Positions 26,904-36,196 of a DNA stretch of 64,000 bases are shown here, in pieces. The DNA lies in contig NZ_JAMFLX010000008.1 in the NCBI RefSeq assembly GCF_023502345.1, positions 1 through 64,000 on the forward strand, in the 5' to 3' direction. Every line of letters starts with the position of its first letter. The stretch's first letter is position 1. The notes beneath the pieces were generated by a model. It was given only the letters and a program-made list of their open reading frames with translations. It ran no database searches and was not told where the DNA came from. The translations under genes were made by a program, and so were the position numbers. Source of the stretch: Parendozoicomonas callyspongiae (lineage in GTDB: Bacteria > Pseudomonadota > Gammaproteobacteria > Pseudomonadales > Endozoicomonadaceae).

Positions 26904-28148
26904 ATGTTCAGGCCCCTGCCGTTCTTTATCGGTCTGCGGTATACCCGCGCCAAAAGAAGAAATCACTTTATTTCGTTTATATCCGGCACCTCCATGGCGG
27001 GACTGGTGCTGGGTGTTATGGTTCTGATTATTGTGCTGTCGGTGATGAACGGGTTTGACCGTGAACTGCGTCAGCGCATTCTGGGAATGGTTCCCCATGC
27101 GACTATCACAGCAGCTTATGGTGAACTGACTGACTGGAAAGACCTCAGTAAAACAGTTGAAGCTATTCCCGGTATTGAAGCGTCTGCTCCATTTATAGAA
27201 GCCCAGGGATTGATGACCAGCCGTGGCCAGGTCAAGGGTGCCATGATTTATGGTATTGATCCCAAACTGGAAAGAAATGTCTCCATCCTTCCTGAGCATA
27301 TGGCTGCCGGTTCACTGGACAAGCTGGAGCCGGGCAAGTTTGATATTGTGCTCGGAGATATCCTGGCTCGTTCTTTGGGTGTCGCCGTGGGTGACCAGGT
27401 CACAATTGTGCTGCCGGATGCAGCGGTTAATCCTGCCGGTGTGTTTCCCCGAATGAAACGTTTCCGTGTAGTTGGCACCTTTGCTGTAGGCGCGGAACTG
27501 GATAGTACCCTGGCTTATATCCATTTAACTGATGCCGGCCGCTTTATGCGTTATAAGGAAGGTGTGGAAGGAATTCGCCTGAAAATGCGGGATCTGTTTG
27601 AAGCCCCAAGGCTGGCCTGGGAAGCCGCCATGCAGCTGCCAGGACAATACTATATCAGTGACTGGACCCGAACCCAGGGGCGTTTATTCCAGGCTATCCA
27701 GATGGAAAAAACCATGGTCGGCCTGCTGCTGACTCTGATTATCGCAGTGGCGGCATTTAATATTGTGGCGACCCTGGTTATGGTGGTGACCGATAAACAG
27801 GCAGATATCGCCATTCTTAGAACCTTTGGCGCTTCTCCGCGTACCATCATGGGTGTGTTTATGGTGCAGGGTGCTGTTATCGGGGTAGTGGGAACACTGG
27901 CTGGTGCAGTTCTTGGGGTTCTTGCAGCCCTGAATGTTCCTGAAATCGTCGCCTGGATTGAAAAACTGCTGGGTATTCACTTCCTGAGTCCCGATGTTTA
28001 CTTTATCAGTTATCTGCCTTCGCAACTGCTGTGGAGCGATGTGGCCATGATCTGTGTGGCCAGTATCGGGTTGAGTTTCCTGGCAACGCTTTACCCATCC
28101 TGGCGGGCATCCCGCATTCAGCCTGCGGAGGCACTGCGCTATGAGTAA
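26904..28148 (+). CDS. lolC: Lipoprotein-releasing ABC transporter permease (LolC/LolE/LolF type)
   Basis: 414 aa from ATG 26904; a TTG at 26883 is possible but less likely. Inner-membrane permease that extracts outer-membrane lipoproteins and hands them to LolA. The topology is a first transmembrane helix (..[26 protein letters not shown]), a large periplasmic MacB-like domain (about 50-270) and three C-terminal helices (..[20 protein letters not shown]; ..[19 protein letters not shown]; ..[19 protein letters not shown]) ending [17 protein letters not shown]. The stop overlaps lolD by 8 bp. No second permease follows lolD, unlike the lolCDE operons of E. coli and Pseudomonas, so this may be a homodimeric LolF-type protein. 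Confidence 0.9.
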   Translation: MFRPLPFFIGLRYTRAKRRNHFISFISGTSMAGLVLGVMVLIIVLSVMNGFDRELRQRILGMVPHATITAAYGELTDWKDLSKTVEAIPGIEASAPFIEAQGLMTSRGQVKGAMIYGIDPKLERNVSILPEHMAAGSLDKLEPGKFDIVLGDILARSLGVAVGDQVTIVLPDAAVNPAGVFPRMKRFRVVGTFAVGAELDSTLAYIHLTDAGRFMRYKEGVEGIRLKMRDLFEAPRLAWEAAMQLPGQYYISDWTRTQGRLFQAIQMEKTMVGLLLTLIIAVAAFNIVATLVMVVTDKQADIAILRTFGASPRTIMGVFMVQGAVIGVVGTLAGAVLGVLAALNVPEIVAWIEKLLGIHFLSPDVYFISYLPSQLLWSDVAMICVASIGLSFLATLYPSWRASRIQPAEALRYE

Positions 28149-28824
28149 TGTTGTATTGTCCTGCAATGGCCTGACCAAGGTTTATGATGAAGGCCCTGAG
28201 CATCTGACGGTGCTTGATAGTATAGATTTTCAGGTCAGCAAGGGCGAACGAATTGCGATTGTCGGCAGTTCCGGCTCCGGCAAGACCACCTTGCTCAATA
28301 TGCTGGCCGGACTGGATTCAGCCTCCAGTGGCAGTGTTTCAATCTGTAGTCAGGATATGGCAGCTCTGAATGAAAATGAGCGGGGGCAGCTTCGCAACCG
28401 CCATCTCGGCTTTGTGTATCAGTTTCACCATCTTCTGCCGGAATTTACGGCCTTGGAGAATGTTTGCATGCCACTGCTGCTGCGCAGGGAGTGTGCAGTT
28501 TCAGAAGCAAGATCTAGAGCCGAGGACATTCTGAAAACGGTCGGTCTTGAGCAGCGGATCCATCATAAGCCCTCGGAGCTGTCCGGTGGCGAACGTCAGA
28601 GGGTCGCTATTGCCCGCTCGCTGGTTGGACAGCCTTCACTTGTGCTGATGGATGAGCCGACGGGAAACCTGGATCTTCATACCGGCGAACGGATTCACCA
28701 GTTGATGCTCGAACTGGCCGAACAGGTTGATACTTCGTTTGTTGTGGTGACCCATGATCCCGTTCTGGCCGCCAAGATGGACAGGGTTTTTCAGCTGAGA
28801 GAAGGGCAGTTGGTCGAGGGTTAG
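28141..28824 (+). CDS. lolD: Lipoprotein-releasing ABC transporter ATPase LolD
   Basis: 227 aa. ATPase that powers lipoprotein release by the Lol permease. It has Walker A GSSGSGKT, a Q-loop ([17 protein letters not shown]) with the typical Lol/MacB sequence, signature [14 protein letters not shown], Walker [13 protein letters not shown] and the H-loop VVVTHD. It is translationally coupled to the permease gene and followed by a terminator, so the operon has only these two genes. Confidence 0.96.
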   Translation: MSNVVLSCNGLTKVYDEGPEHLTVLDSIDFQVSKGERIAIVGSSGSGKTTLLNMLAGLDSASSGSVSICSQDMAALNENERGQLRNRHLGFVYQFHHLLPEFTALENVCMPLLLRRECAVSEARSRAEDILKTVGLEQRIHHKPSELSGGERQRVAIARSLVGQPSLVLMDEPTGNLDLHTGERIHQLMLELAEQVDTSFVVVTHDPVLAAKMDRVFQLREGQLVEG

Positions 28825-28843
28825 CTCTGTGGGTTAAGTGTGC

Positions 28844-28882
28844 AATCAAACAGCCGTGATTCCTCTCATGGCTGTTTGATTC
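28844..28882. terminator. Terminator between lolD and the small basic gene
   Basis: AATCAAACAGCC and GGCTGTTTGATT form a 12-bp stem. It lies between the convergent lolD and the 97-aa gene and, being symmetrical and A/T-flanked, can serve both. Confidence 0.82.
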
Positions 28883-28899
28883 TGGTAACGAATCTCTTA

Positions 28900-29193
28900 T
28901 TAGAGGTTGAGCGTTGCCGGATCAATTGCAATACCCAGTGAGCGCTTATCAATACGCTTTTCCTTGGTTGTTTCGGAATAGCGGAAGCAGACCAGATCGC
29001 CAACATTTACATCCAGTGCTTTCTCTGCACTCAGATATTTGTAATCTTCGCCTTCCACAGTCAGGGTGTGGATGTAGTAATCCGGCATTCCCAGCCAGTC
29101 ACTGTGAGGACCGTCAGTGACAACAGCTTCCAGCTTGCCACGGCCCTGATGCTTTGGTTTACGGCGGCTGAAGCCACGATTACTTCTATTCAT
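28900..29193 (-). CDS. Small basic hypothetical protein
   Basis: 97 aa, no family recognised. The N-terminus is strongly basic (MNRSNRGFSRRKPKHQGRGK). The rest looks like a small beta-barrel (..YYIHTLTVEGEDYKYLSAEK.. ..VGDLVCFRYSETTKEKRI..), where the VGD-xV-F-x-Y pattern is reminiscent of OB or SH3-like nucleic-acid-binding folds. A role in RNA or DNA binding is only inferred from charge and predicted fold. It is monocistronic, convergent with lolD and shares its terminator. Confidence 0.75.
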   Translation of the reverse strand: MNRSNRGFSRRKPKHQGRGKLEAVVTDGPHSDWLGMPDYYIHTLTVEGEDYKYLSAEKALDVNVGDLVCFRYSETTKEKRIDKRSLGIAIDPATLNL

Positions 29194-29385
29194 GATGCAC
29201 TCTTGATTCTTGTGGTGGTTCAGTTACCCATACCAATATACCTTCTGATTCTCTTCGTAAAGAGATTTTGCAAAAGAAAAGCAGGCTGGCTGGTACGGAA
29301 TAATCGATAAGGTGAAGATGTCCTGATTAACAATCTCCACCTGCAAGTAAAAAATTAAGGTGTTTTATCCCGGAAAGAGGAAAAA

Positions 29386-29907
29386 CTAGGGATTCGCTTT
29401 TCTCTTTTTGCGCTGCTTCCATGAGCGAATGATATGCCAGCGCCAGAACAGTCTGATGCCGAAATAGCTGAGTGTCGCTACCACCAGACCGGTAATCAGG
29501 GAGCCTGCATAAAGAGGCATCCAGATACGGCCAATTTCATGATGAAGCCACTGCAGATTCATATGGAACTCTTCACTGCTGACCGGTGTCTGCAGGATGT
29601 AACACCCTATCTTATAGGTGAAATAGAACATCACCGGCATGGTGACAGGGTTGGATATCCAAACAAGGGCCACGGACAGTGGCAGGTTGCAGCGAACGAG
29701 AAGAGCAAGAAAAGCTGCCAGTACCATCTGAAATGGCATGGGAATAAAGCAGACAAAGACGCCGACAAAAAATGCCAGTGCGGCCGAGCGCCTGTTCAGG
29801 TGCCAGAGGTTGGGATCAAGCAGATGTTCTCCAAGAAACTGCAGGGATTTGTTCTCTCTTATCACTGCAGGATCTGGTAATAGCTTTTGAATCAGTTTCC
29901 TTGCCAT
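29386..29907 (-). CDS. DUF2062 domain membrane protein
   Basis: 173 aa. DUF2062 pattern: ..DPNLWHLNRRSAALAFFVGVF.. then FIPMPFQMVLAAFLALL and a conserved ..VWISNPVTMPVMFYFTYKIG. A third hydrophobic helix lies near the C-terminus (..LYAGSLITGLVVATLSYFG), with a very basic tail (..RKKRKANP). It is an inner-membrane protein of unknown function. Pseudomonads also carry a DUF2062 gene next to comEC, so the position is conserved. Confidence 0.88.
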   Translation of the reverse strand: MARKLIQKLLPDPAVIRENKSLQFLGEHLLDPNLWHLNRRSAALAFFVGVFVCFIPMPFQMVLAAFLALLVRCNLPLSVALVWISNPVTMPVMFYFTYKIGCYILQTPVSSEEFHMNLQWLHHEIGRIWMPLYAGSLITGLVVATLSYFGIRLFWRWHIIRSWKQRKKRKANP

Positions 29908-30119
29908 GCCGATATACTAGGCTGTATTCCTTTAAAGTTCATACATTATCCTGTGCCCGAGACAGGTTGATCTGAGCGGCCGCCGCAACTGCTAATTCCA
30001 TAGCTGTTTCATAAAGCTATGACTATGGCAAATGCCAGGGAGAACTTCCGAAAGCAGGTGGTCTGGCGAAGCCAGCTCGAAGGGCGCTTAGTATGCCCTG
30101 AATTCGGTGTTTTCTCCAT

Positions 30120-32432
30120 ATGTGGCAGATACTTGCCGGTATTAGTGTCGGTATCCTCTCAGCATCCTTTTCCCCGGTTGCTCCCGACCCGCACTGGCTC
30201 TGGCCTGCAGGGATGCTTTCTCTGTTTATGACACTGTTATCGGCGTTCAGGTTCCCGTATTTTATGGTGCCTGCAGCGCTGATGTTAGGAATGGTGTATG
30301 GCTTTTGGCAAGGGCAGAGCAGATTTCACAGCTGGGTTGATGCTGAACTGACAGGAAAAGACCTGCTGCTGTCGGGATCGGTGATCAGTTTGCCTTCTGA
30401 AAGCGGAGGTTCAACCCGGTTTATCTTTCAAGTCCCATCAGGTCAAAAGCCTTCCGGTAATATTTCCCTTAACTGGCATGATGCCCCTGATGGCCTCGCA
30501 GGCCAAAAGTGGAAGTTATGTATTCGACTGAAACGCCCCAACGGTTTTGTCAGCCCAGGCGTTCGGGACTATCAGGCCTGGTTAATGCGACAGAATATTA
30601 TTGCCACCGGGTATGTCCGGCAATCCCCGCAAAATGAAATGTTGGGTGATGCAAAAACATCCTTGGCTGCTGGAATAAGAGCTCCGATAAGCAACTGGTT
30701 AACAGAAAATCTCTCTGTTTCTTTTTCTGGATTGGTAAAAGCACTTCTCCTGGGCGATACCAGGGGCCTCACTTCAGATGACTGGCAGCTTTTTCGAGAT
30801 ACCGGAACCATTCACCTTTTAGTGATCTCCGGATTGCACGTATCGTTGGTTGCAATGGTCGGATGGGTATTAATGAGAGGTTTCGGGCTTCTGGGGTTAT
30901 TGCCTCTAAACCATATCCCTTTGAGTTCATTTGCCTCTGTTTGTGGATTGATTCTGGCACTTATCTACGGAGCACTTGCCGGCTTTGGCCTGCCTGTGCA
31001 GCGGGCTTTGGTTATGCTGACAGCGGGTGTAGGAAGTCTGCTCCTTGGTTTCAGGCTGCCAATTGTAACGGTTCTTCTTGTCGCCCTGATTTCTGTATTG
31101 CTGATTGATCCTCTTGCTGGAACGTCCTCAGGGTTCTGGCTGTCATTTCTGGCTGTTTCTGTTTTGCTCTATATGTTTTCCCATCGTAAAGGACGCAATG
31201 GGGTCCAACAGTTGATAATGGCCCAATTTGTGATTGCTGTTGCTCTTGCTCCTGTTCTGGCGGGTTTTCAGCAGCCGGTCAGTCTGTTATCGCCATTGGT
31301 TAATCTGGTTTCCATTCCGCTGGTTGGAGGGATTGTTGTTCCGTTGATGCTGGCAAGTCTAGCTGTATCGGCTCTCTTTCAAAGCGCTGGACTGTGGCTG
31401 TTGAGCGTTGCAGGCCATTTGTTGGAAATCTGGAAGTTCGTTCTGCAGTGGAGCGTGGAATATCTGGGTCAGGTGTTCTGGCTGCCTCCTCCAACCGGTC
31501 TTGATCTTATTGCCGCTATTGTCGGTATTGCGATAATGCTGGCACCTTCAGGACTCGGGTGGCGATGGCTGGGATTTTGCTGTCTGCTGCCATGGTTATG
31601 GCCCAAAGTTGACCGGCCAGACTATGGAACAGCGGAAGTCGCTGTTATGGATGTTGGCCAGGGGCTGGCAATTGTGGTTCAGACGCAGAAGCACACACTT
31701 GTTTACGATACCGGAGACCGGTTTCCCTCAGGTTTTACCGCAGCTGATGCTGTGCTTCTCCCCTGGTTAAGACGTCACCGGATTCGGTCACTGGATCGTA
31801 TTGTGGTATCACACGGGGACCGTGATCATATTGGCGGTCTGGAAAGCCTTTCGCGTTTCAGTCCTGATGCTGAAGTGGTTCTTTCAGAGATTCCATATGA
31901 TGCCTTTCCCAGTGCTTCCTCGTGCTATGATCGAAAACCCTGGAGGTGGGATGGCGTTGGTTTCGAGTTTCTTCATGCACTTCCCGATGGCAATATAAGT
32001 TCCAATGACAGGTCGTGCGTCCTGCGTATCTGCTCTCAATCCAATTGTGCGCTTCTTACTGGTGATATTTCTTCAAGGCGGGAAAAACAGCTTGTCGATA
32101 AATATGGAACCAACCTGAAGAGTGAAATCTTTCTGGTTCCTCATCATGGCAGCCGAACATCTTCTTCTGAGCAGTTTCTGGAAGCAGTAAAGCCCGACTA
32201 TGCATCAATATCATCCGGTTACAGTAATCGATTTCACCATCCATCTTCTGATGTCATTACCCGGTTGGAATTCCGAAAAATCAGGGTGTTGAATACAGCC
32301 CAGACTGGAAGTCAGGTTTATCTGCTGGGAAAGTCACTGGAGCCGGTTTGTAGCCGTGGAAATGGTTGGGGCTGGTGGAAAAGAAAGCTCCTTGATGGCA
32401 CAACTATGCAGAACTGTGACCGGGTTCAGTAG
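30120..32432 (+). CDS. comEC: ComEC/Rec2 DNA internalisation protein
   Basis: 770 aa, full length. Inner-membrane channel for single-stranded DNA during natural transformation. N-terminal helices are followed by an OB-like DUF4131 region (about 40-170), then the competence core with many transmembrane helices from about 200 (..GTIHLLVISGLHVSLVAMVG..) to 500. The C-terminus is a metallo-beta-lactamase-like domain (..EVAVMDVGQGLAIVVQ.., VSHGDRDHIGG, ..LVPHHGSRTSSS..) with the metal-binding histidines present, so nuclease activity may be retained. Ribosome site is weak. Presence alone does not prove competence; pilus genes are not in the window. Confidence 0.93.
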   Translation: MWQILAGISVGILSASFSPVAPDPHWLWPAGMLSLFMTLLSAFRFPYFMVPAALMLGMVYGFWQGQSRFHSWVDAELTGKDLLLSGSVISLPSESGGSTRFIFQVPSGQKPSGNISLNWHDAPDGLAGQKWKLCIRLKRPNGFVSPGVRDYQAWLMRQNIIATGYVRQSPQNEMLGDAKTSLAAGIRAPISNWLTENLSVSFSGLVKALLLGDTRGLTSDDWQLFRDTGTIHLLVISGLHVSLVAMVGWVLMRGFGLLGLLPLNHIPLSSFASVCGLILALIYGALAGFGLPVQRALVMLTAGVGSLLLGFRLPIVTVLLVALISVLLIDPLAGTSSGFWLSFLAVSVLLYMFSHRKGRNGVQQLIMAQFVIAVALAPVLAGFQQPVSLLSPLVNLVSIPLVGGIVVPLMLASLAVSALFQSAGLWLLSVAGHLLEIWKFVLQWSVEYLGQVFWLPPPTGLDLIAAIVGIAIMLAPSGLGWRWLGFCCLLPWLWPKVDRPDYGTAEVAVMDVGQGLAIVVQTQKHTLVYDTGDRFPSGFTAADAVLLPWLRRHRIRSLDRIVVSHGDRDHIGGLESLSRFSPDAEVVLSEIPYDAFPSASSCYDRKPWRWDGVGFEFLHALPDGNISSNDRSCVLRICSQSNCALLTGDISSRREKQLVDKYGTNLKSEIFLVPHHGSRTSSSEQFLEAVKPDYASISSGYSNRFHHPSSDVITRLEFRKIRVLNTAQTGSQVYLLGKSLEPVCSRGNGWGWWKRKLLDGTTMQNCDRVQ

Positions 32433-32571
32433 ACTGCATCTTTCGATATGGTAAAGTTGAAGCCATCCAATTCCTTGTATTTTGCTGATTGAAACCTTAA
32501 ACAAGCATTAGTGCCGTTTTTATAGGGCAAGGGAGCTTGTTTATGGCTATCTAACGGAGGAACTTCAGCAG

Positions 32572-33207
32572 GTGTTAGAACTGATTAAAGCGGGTGGCTG
32601 GCTGATGCTGCCCATTATTCTCTGCTCCGTTTTGGCTATGGCTATTGTTATTGAACGCCTGTGGTCCTTACGAAGGGAGAAGGTCGCGCCGCGTAACCTA
32701 CTGCCTAAAGTCTGGAAATGGTTCAAGGAAGGCAACCTCAATAATGAACGGTTGCGTGAGTTACGAAAAAATTCTCCTCTCGGCGAGCTGCTGGCAGCCG
32801 GACTGGCCAATGCCCGACATGGCCGGGAGATTATGAAAGAAAGCATTGATGAAACCGCCAGCAAGATTATCCATGATCTGGAACGTTATCTAACAGCTTT
32901 GGGCACCATTGCCGCTATTGCACCCTTGCTGGGTTTGCTGGGTACGGTTATCGGGATGATTGATGTTTTTACCGTGATTATGTTGGAAGGCAGTGGTAAT
33001 GCGGCGATCCTGGCTGGTGGTATTTCCAAGGCACTGATTACCACCGCGACAGGTTTAAGTGTTGCCATTCCATCATTGATTTTCCATCGCTATCTGGTAC
33101 GCAGGGTTGATGATCTGGTTGTTGCCATGGAGCAGGATGCCACCAGGCTGGTCGAAGTTGTTCAGGGTGAGCGCAAAGTGGAATTCACCGAAGGTGACAA
33201 GGCATGA
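32572..33207 (+). CDS. exbB: ExbB/TolQ-family proton channel
   Basis: 211 aa from GTG 32572 with GGAGG 11 bp upstream. MotA/TolQ/ExbB family: a first helix (GGWLMLPIILCSVLAMAIVIERLW), a cytoplasmic stretch, then two helices (..ALGTIAAIAPLLGLLGTVIGMIDVF and ..AGGISKALITTATGLSVAIPSLIF) with the polar and small residues that line the proton path. It partners with the downstream ExbD-like protein. It is placed before lpxK, as in Pseudomonas. The energised partner (TonB or another) is not encoded nearby. Confidence 0.92.
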   Translation: MLELIKAGGWLMLPIILCSVLAMAIVIERLWSLRREKVAPRNLLPKVWKWFKEGNLNNERLRELRKNSPLGELLAAGLANARHGREIMKESIDETASKIIHDLERYLTALGTIAAIAPLLGLLGTVIGMIDVFTVIMLEGSGNAAILAGGISKALITTATGLSVAIPSLIFHRYLVRRVDDLVVAMEQDATRLVEVVQGERKVEFTEGDKA

Positions 33208-33623
33208 AGTTCAGGCGTCAGCCAGCCCAGGAAGTGTCTATTAACATGACACCGCTGATTGATGTGGTGTTTCTGCTGCTGATTTTCTTTATGGTGTCCA
33301 CCACCTTTACCAAGGAAACCCGTCTCGAAATTGATCTTCCTGAAGCGGCTGGAGAAGTAGTGGCTGCTCAGTCTCGGGATATTACCCTGGAAATCAGTGA
33401 GGCTGGCAGTTATGCCATCGGTGGGCAGGTCATTGAAGGAAACAGCGTCGAAGTGATCAAGTCTGCTATTGAACGTGCGTCAGGTGGTGATAATACCATT
33501 CCGCTGATAATCTCCGCTGATGCCCAGACTCCCCATGAGGCTGTTGTGGTTGCCATGGAAGCAGTTGGCCAGGCGGGCTTTGTCAAGTTAAGTATCGCCA
33601 CCAGGGAGCCAGAGACCAAATAA
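33204..33623 (+). CDS. exbD: ExbD/TolR-family protein
   Basis: 139 aa with one N-terminal transmembrane helix containing the essential Asp (SINMTPLIDVVFLLLIFFMV), followed by a periplasmic domain. It overlaps exbB as ATGA and lpxK as TAATG, so the genes are translationally coupled. With ExbB it forms a proton-motive-force-driven motor. Confidence 0.92.
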   Translation: MKFRRQPAQEVSINMTPLIDVVFLLLIFFMVSTTFTKETRLEIDLPEAAGEVVAAQSRDITLEISEAGSYAIGGQVIEGNSVEVIKSAIERASGGDNTIPLIISADAQTPHEAVVVAMEAVGQAGFVKLSIATREPETK

Positions 33624-34663
33624 TGGCTTCCTGCAGTATTTCTTCAAGATTGAAAACTGTGCTCTCTGAAAGTATTACCCGATCCTGGTACCAGCACAGG
33701 CTCACTCCTTTTATGTCGGCCCTTTCACCACTGTCAGCCCTGGTATCCAGGGAGGCCAAAAGGCGCCTGCAAGCTTTCCAGGGTGATCCACCATGGAAGC
33801 CACCTGTGCCGGTTATCGTGGTAGGAAATATCACGGTGGGAGGCACCGGGAAAACTCCGCTGGTTGCTGCTATGGTTCGTCGTCTGCGAGAGGCAGGGTA
33901 TCGACCAGGTATTATCAGCCGCGGTTACAAAGCCGATGCGGCGCAGACACCGCGTCTGGTAACCCGGCTTGATTTGCCCATGGAGTGCGGAGATGAGCCG
34001 GTTATGCTGGCTGATTTAACCGGTGTCCCTGTGGTGGTTTCTCCCGACCGGGCTGAGGGTGTCCGGTTTCTGTTGCAGCAGACAGGCTGCAATCTGGTTA
34101 TCAGCGATGACGGACTGCAGCATTACAAGCTTCATCGTGATATTGAAATTGTTGTTATTGATGGCAGGCGAGGGCTGGGTAATGGTCGCTGTCTGCCTGC
34201 CGGCCCTCTGCGGGAACCGACTGATCGCTTAAATTCAGTTGATTACATAATCAGCAATGGCCAGATTGAACAGGCTATTGATTTTGAAAGCACGTTAATG
34301 AAGCTGGAAAACACCGGGTATATTCCTGTTGCCGGTGGTGAAGTTCGTCCACTTGATTGGCTGTGGCAGGAGCGACGAGTTCATGGTGTGGCAGGGATCG
34401 GTAACCCTGAACGGTTTTTCTCCAGTCTGGAAAGCTGCGGTTTTGAGGTTGATCGCCACCCTTTTGCTGATCATCATGCTTATGATGAGGATGATCTGTC
34501 GTTCAGGGATCAGCGTGCCGTTATAATGACCGGCAAGGATGCGATCAAGTGCCGATCTTTTGCCCAGGCTAACTGGTGGTATCTGGCCATTGAGGCCGTT
34601 TTACCAGAGCCGTTTTGGGAGAGTTTGCTGGCGCGTCTTTCTGCTTTGGGTCATGGTGCCTGA
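33623..34663 (+). CDS. lpxK: Tetraacyldisaccharide 4'-kinase LpxK
   Basis: 346 aa. It phosphorylates the 4' position of the lipid A disaccharide precursor using ATP at the inner membrane. The Walker A motif GNITVGGTGKTPLV is near residue 70, with ISRGYKA, the catalytic-region DDGLQHYKLHRD and the late motif AGIGNPERFF. An amphipathic N-terminus (..RSWYQHRLTPFMSALSPLS..) fits membrane association. It is embedded between exbD and the ycaR/kdsB genes, so lipid A kinase and KDO activation are co-expressed. Confidence 0.96.
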   Translation: MASCSISSRLKTVLSESITRSWYQHRLTPFMSALSPLSALVSREAKRRLQAFQGDPPWKPPVPVIVVGNITVGGTGKTPLVAAMVRRLREAGYRPGIISRGYKADAAQTPRLVTRLDLPMECGDEPVMLADLTGVPVVVSPDRAEGVRFLLQQTGCNLVISDDGLQHYKLHRDIEIVVIDGRRGLGNGRCLPAGPLREPTDRLNSVDYIISNGQIEQAIDFESTLMKLENTGYIPVAGGEVRPLDWLWQERRVHGVAGIGNPERFFSSLESCGFEVDRHPFADHHAYDEDDLSFRDQRAVIMTGKDAIKCRSFAQANWWYLAIEAVLPEPFWESLLARLSALGHGA

Positions 34664-34751
34664 AAATTATCTGACCTGATTTTTGCTGGGTAACTGAACA
34701 ACCAGCCAGTACTTATTAACACTTGGAACACATAGGTAAGCGGGTATTCTC

Positions 34752-34931
34752 ATGGACAAGAAGCTGTTTGAAATTCTTGCCTGCCCTTTATGCAAGGGTG
34801 ATCTCAAGAACGAGCAGGATAAGCAGGAACTGATTTGCCGTCCCTGCGGCCTGGCTTTCCCAGTGCGGGATGGTATTCCGGTGATGCTGGAACCCGAAGC
34901 CCGTACCCTGACTACAGATGAGCGCCTCTGA
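34752..34931 (+). CDS. ycaR: Trm112/YcaR family zinc-ribbon protein
   Basis: 59-aa protein: [18 protein letters not shown].., then [19 protein letters not shown]. Two CxxC pairs (ACPLC and ICRPC) form a zinc-ribbon-like site. The family is the bacterial Trm112-like UPF0434 group, which sits between lpxK and kdsB in many gammaproteobacteria. The gene ends 12 bp before kdsB. Function in bacteria is not settled; Trm112 proteins activate methyltransferases in eukaryotes and archaea. Confidence 0.93.
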   Translation: MDKKLFEILACPLCKGDLKNEQDKQELICRPCGLAFPVRDGIPVMLEPEARTLTTDERL

Positions 34932-34943
34932 GAAAACGGACAC

Positions 34944-35726
34944 ATGTCATTTACTGTTGTAATACCTGCCCGGTACGCCTCAATGCGTCTGCCGGGCAAG
35001 CCGCTTGCCGATATTGGCGGCAAACCCATGATCCAGCATGTTTATGAACAGGCCTGCCTGAGTGGTGCCGACAGGGTGATTATCGCCACAGATGATGAGC
35101 GCGTGCAGGGTGTAGCTGTTCGTTTTGGGGCAGAAGTTTGTATGACCAGCCCGGATCACCCAACCGGTACTGACCGTCTTCAGGAAGTGGTCAGCCGCCT
35201 GCAACTGGCAGATGAACATATTGTTGTGAATGTGCAGGGGGATGAGCCTCTGATTCCTCCTGCCGTGATTGATCAGGTGGCGGAAAACCTGAAAGCCTGC
35301 CCGGAAGCATCTGTTTCCACCTTGTCTCACCCGGTTGCCAGTCCGGAAGAGTTGTTTGATCCGAATGCGGTCAAAGTAGTCTCTGACAAGAACGGGCTGG
35401 CTCTCTATTTCAGTCGTGCGACCATCCCCTGGGATCGAGATCAGTTTGCAGTCTCCAAAGAAAAGCTCCCTGAGAATAATCTGATCCAGCGTCATCTGGG
35501 TATTTATGGCTACAAGGTCGGGCTGCTCAATCAGTTTGTGACCTGGGGTGAATCGCCACTTGAAGTCACAGAGCGCCTTGAGCAGTTGCGTGTCCTCTGG
35601 AACGGTGCCCGTATCCATGTGGCTGAAGCCTGTGAAATGCCTCCGGCTGGTGTGGACACCCAGGAAGATCTGGAAAGAGTGCGCGAAGTCTTTGCTGCCC
35701 GCCGGGTTGGAGAAACCGCTGAGTGA
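34944..35726 (+). CDS. kdsB: CMP-KDO synthetase KdsB
   Basis: 260 aa. It transfers CMP from CTP to KDO, activating the sugar for the lipopolysaccharide inner core. Motifs: [16 protein letters not shown] (nucleotide binding), ..[10 protein letters not shown] and ..[10 protein letters not shown]. Its stop overlaps the GTG of the phosphatase gene by GTGA. It fits the lipid A/LPS theme set by lpxK. Confidence 0.97.
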   Translation: MSFTVVIPARYASMRLPGKPLADIGGKPMIQHVYEQACLSGADRVIIATDDERVQGVAVRFGAEVCMTSPDHPTGTDRLQEVVSRLQLADEHIVVNVQGDEPLIPPAVIDQVAENLKACPEASVSTLSHPVASPEELFDPNAVKVVSDKNGLALYFSRATIPWDRDQFAVSKEKLPENNLIQRHLGIYGYKVGLLNQFVTWGESPLEVTERLEQLRVLWNGARIHVAEACEMPPAGVDTQEDLERVREVFAARRVGETAE

Positions 35727-36196
35727 TAAAAATTTTACTGGTCTGCATTGGGAATATCTGTCGATCACCAACAGCTCATGGGGTTCTGCAGCAGAAAATC
35801 ATTGATGCAGGGTTGGGGGATCGGGTCTTTATTGATTCAGCAGGCACCGCAGCCTGGCATATTGGCAAAGCACCTGATAAGCGCTCAGTCGCTGCTGCCA
35901 AAAAGCAGGGATATGATCTTTCCGCTCTACGTGCCCGGCAGGTTAATGAAAACGATTTTGACGAGTTTTCTTTAATTCTGGCAATGGATAACAGCAATTA
36001 TCAGGATCTTCTGGATTATTGTCCTGATCATCTGAAAGACAAGATAAAGCTGTTCCTCCCCTTTGGGCATGTCGCAACTGAACAAGAAGTTCCAGATCCT
36101 TATTACGGTGGTGCGGAAGGCTTTTCTTATGTGATCAGCCTGGTGGAACAGGCTTCGGATAATCTGGTTGCCCGTATCCAGGATGGTGAGCTGTGA
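35723..36196 (+). CDS. Low-molecular-weight protein-tyrosine phosphatase
   Basis: 157 aa from GTG 35723. The active-site P-loop [10 protein letters not shown] starts at residue 7 and the general-acid Asp is in VPDPYYGG near 128, both intact. It overlaps both neighbours by four bases (GTGA), so it is co-translated with kdsB and murB. The bacterial family often reverses tyrosine phosphorylation in capsule and polysaccharide pathways, but no tyrosine kinase is encoded nearby, so the target is unknown. The same placement is found in pseudomonads. Confidence 0.93.
   Translation: MIKILLVCIGNICRSPTAHGVLQQKIIDAGLGDRVFIDSAGTAAWHIGKAPDKRSVAAAKKQGYDLSALRARQVNENDFDEFSLILAMDNSNYQDLLDYCPDHLKDKIKLFLPFGHVATEQEVPDPYYGGAEGFSYVISLVEQASDNLVARIQDGEL

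Noticed and set aside
26819-27058. 79-aa ORF before and overlapping the Lol permease
   Set aside because: Most of it is in an alternate frame of the conserved permease start; only the first roughly 28 residues are outside, too little to support a gene.
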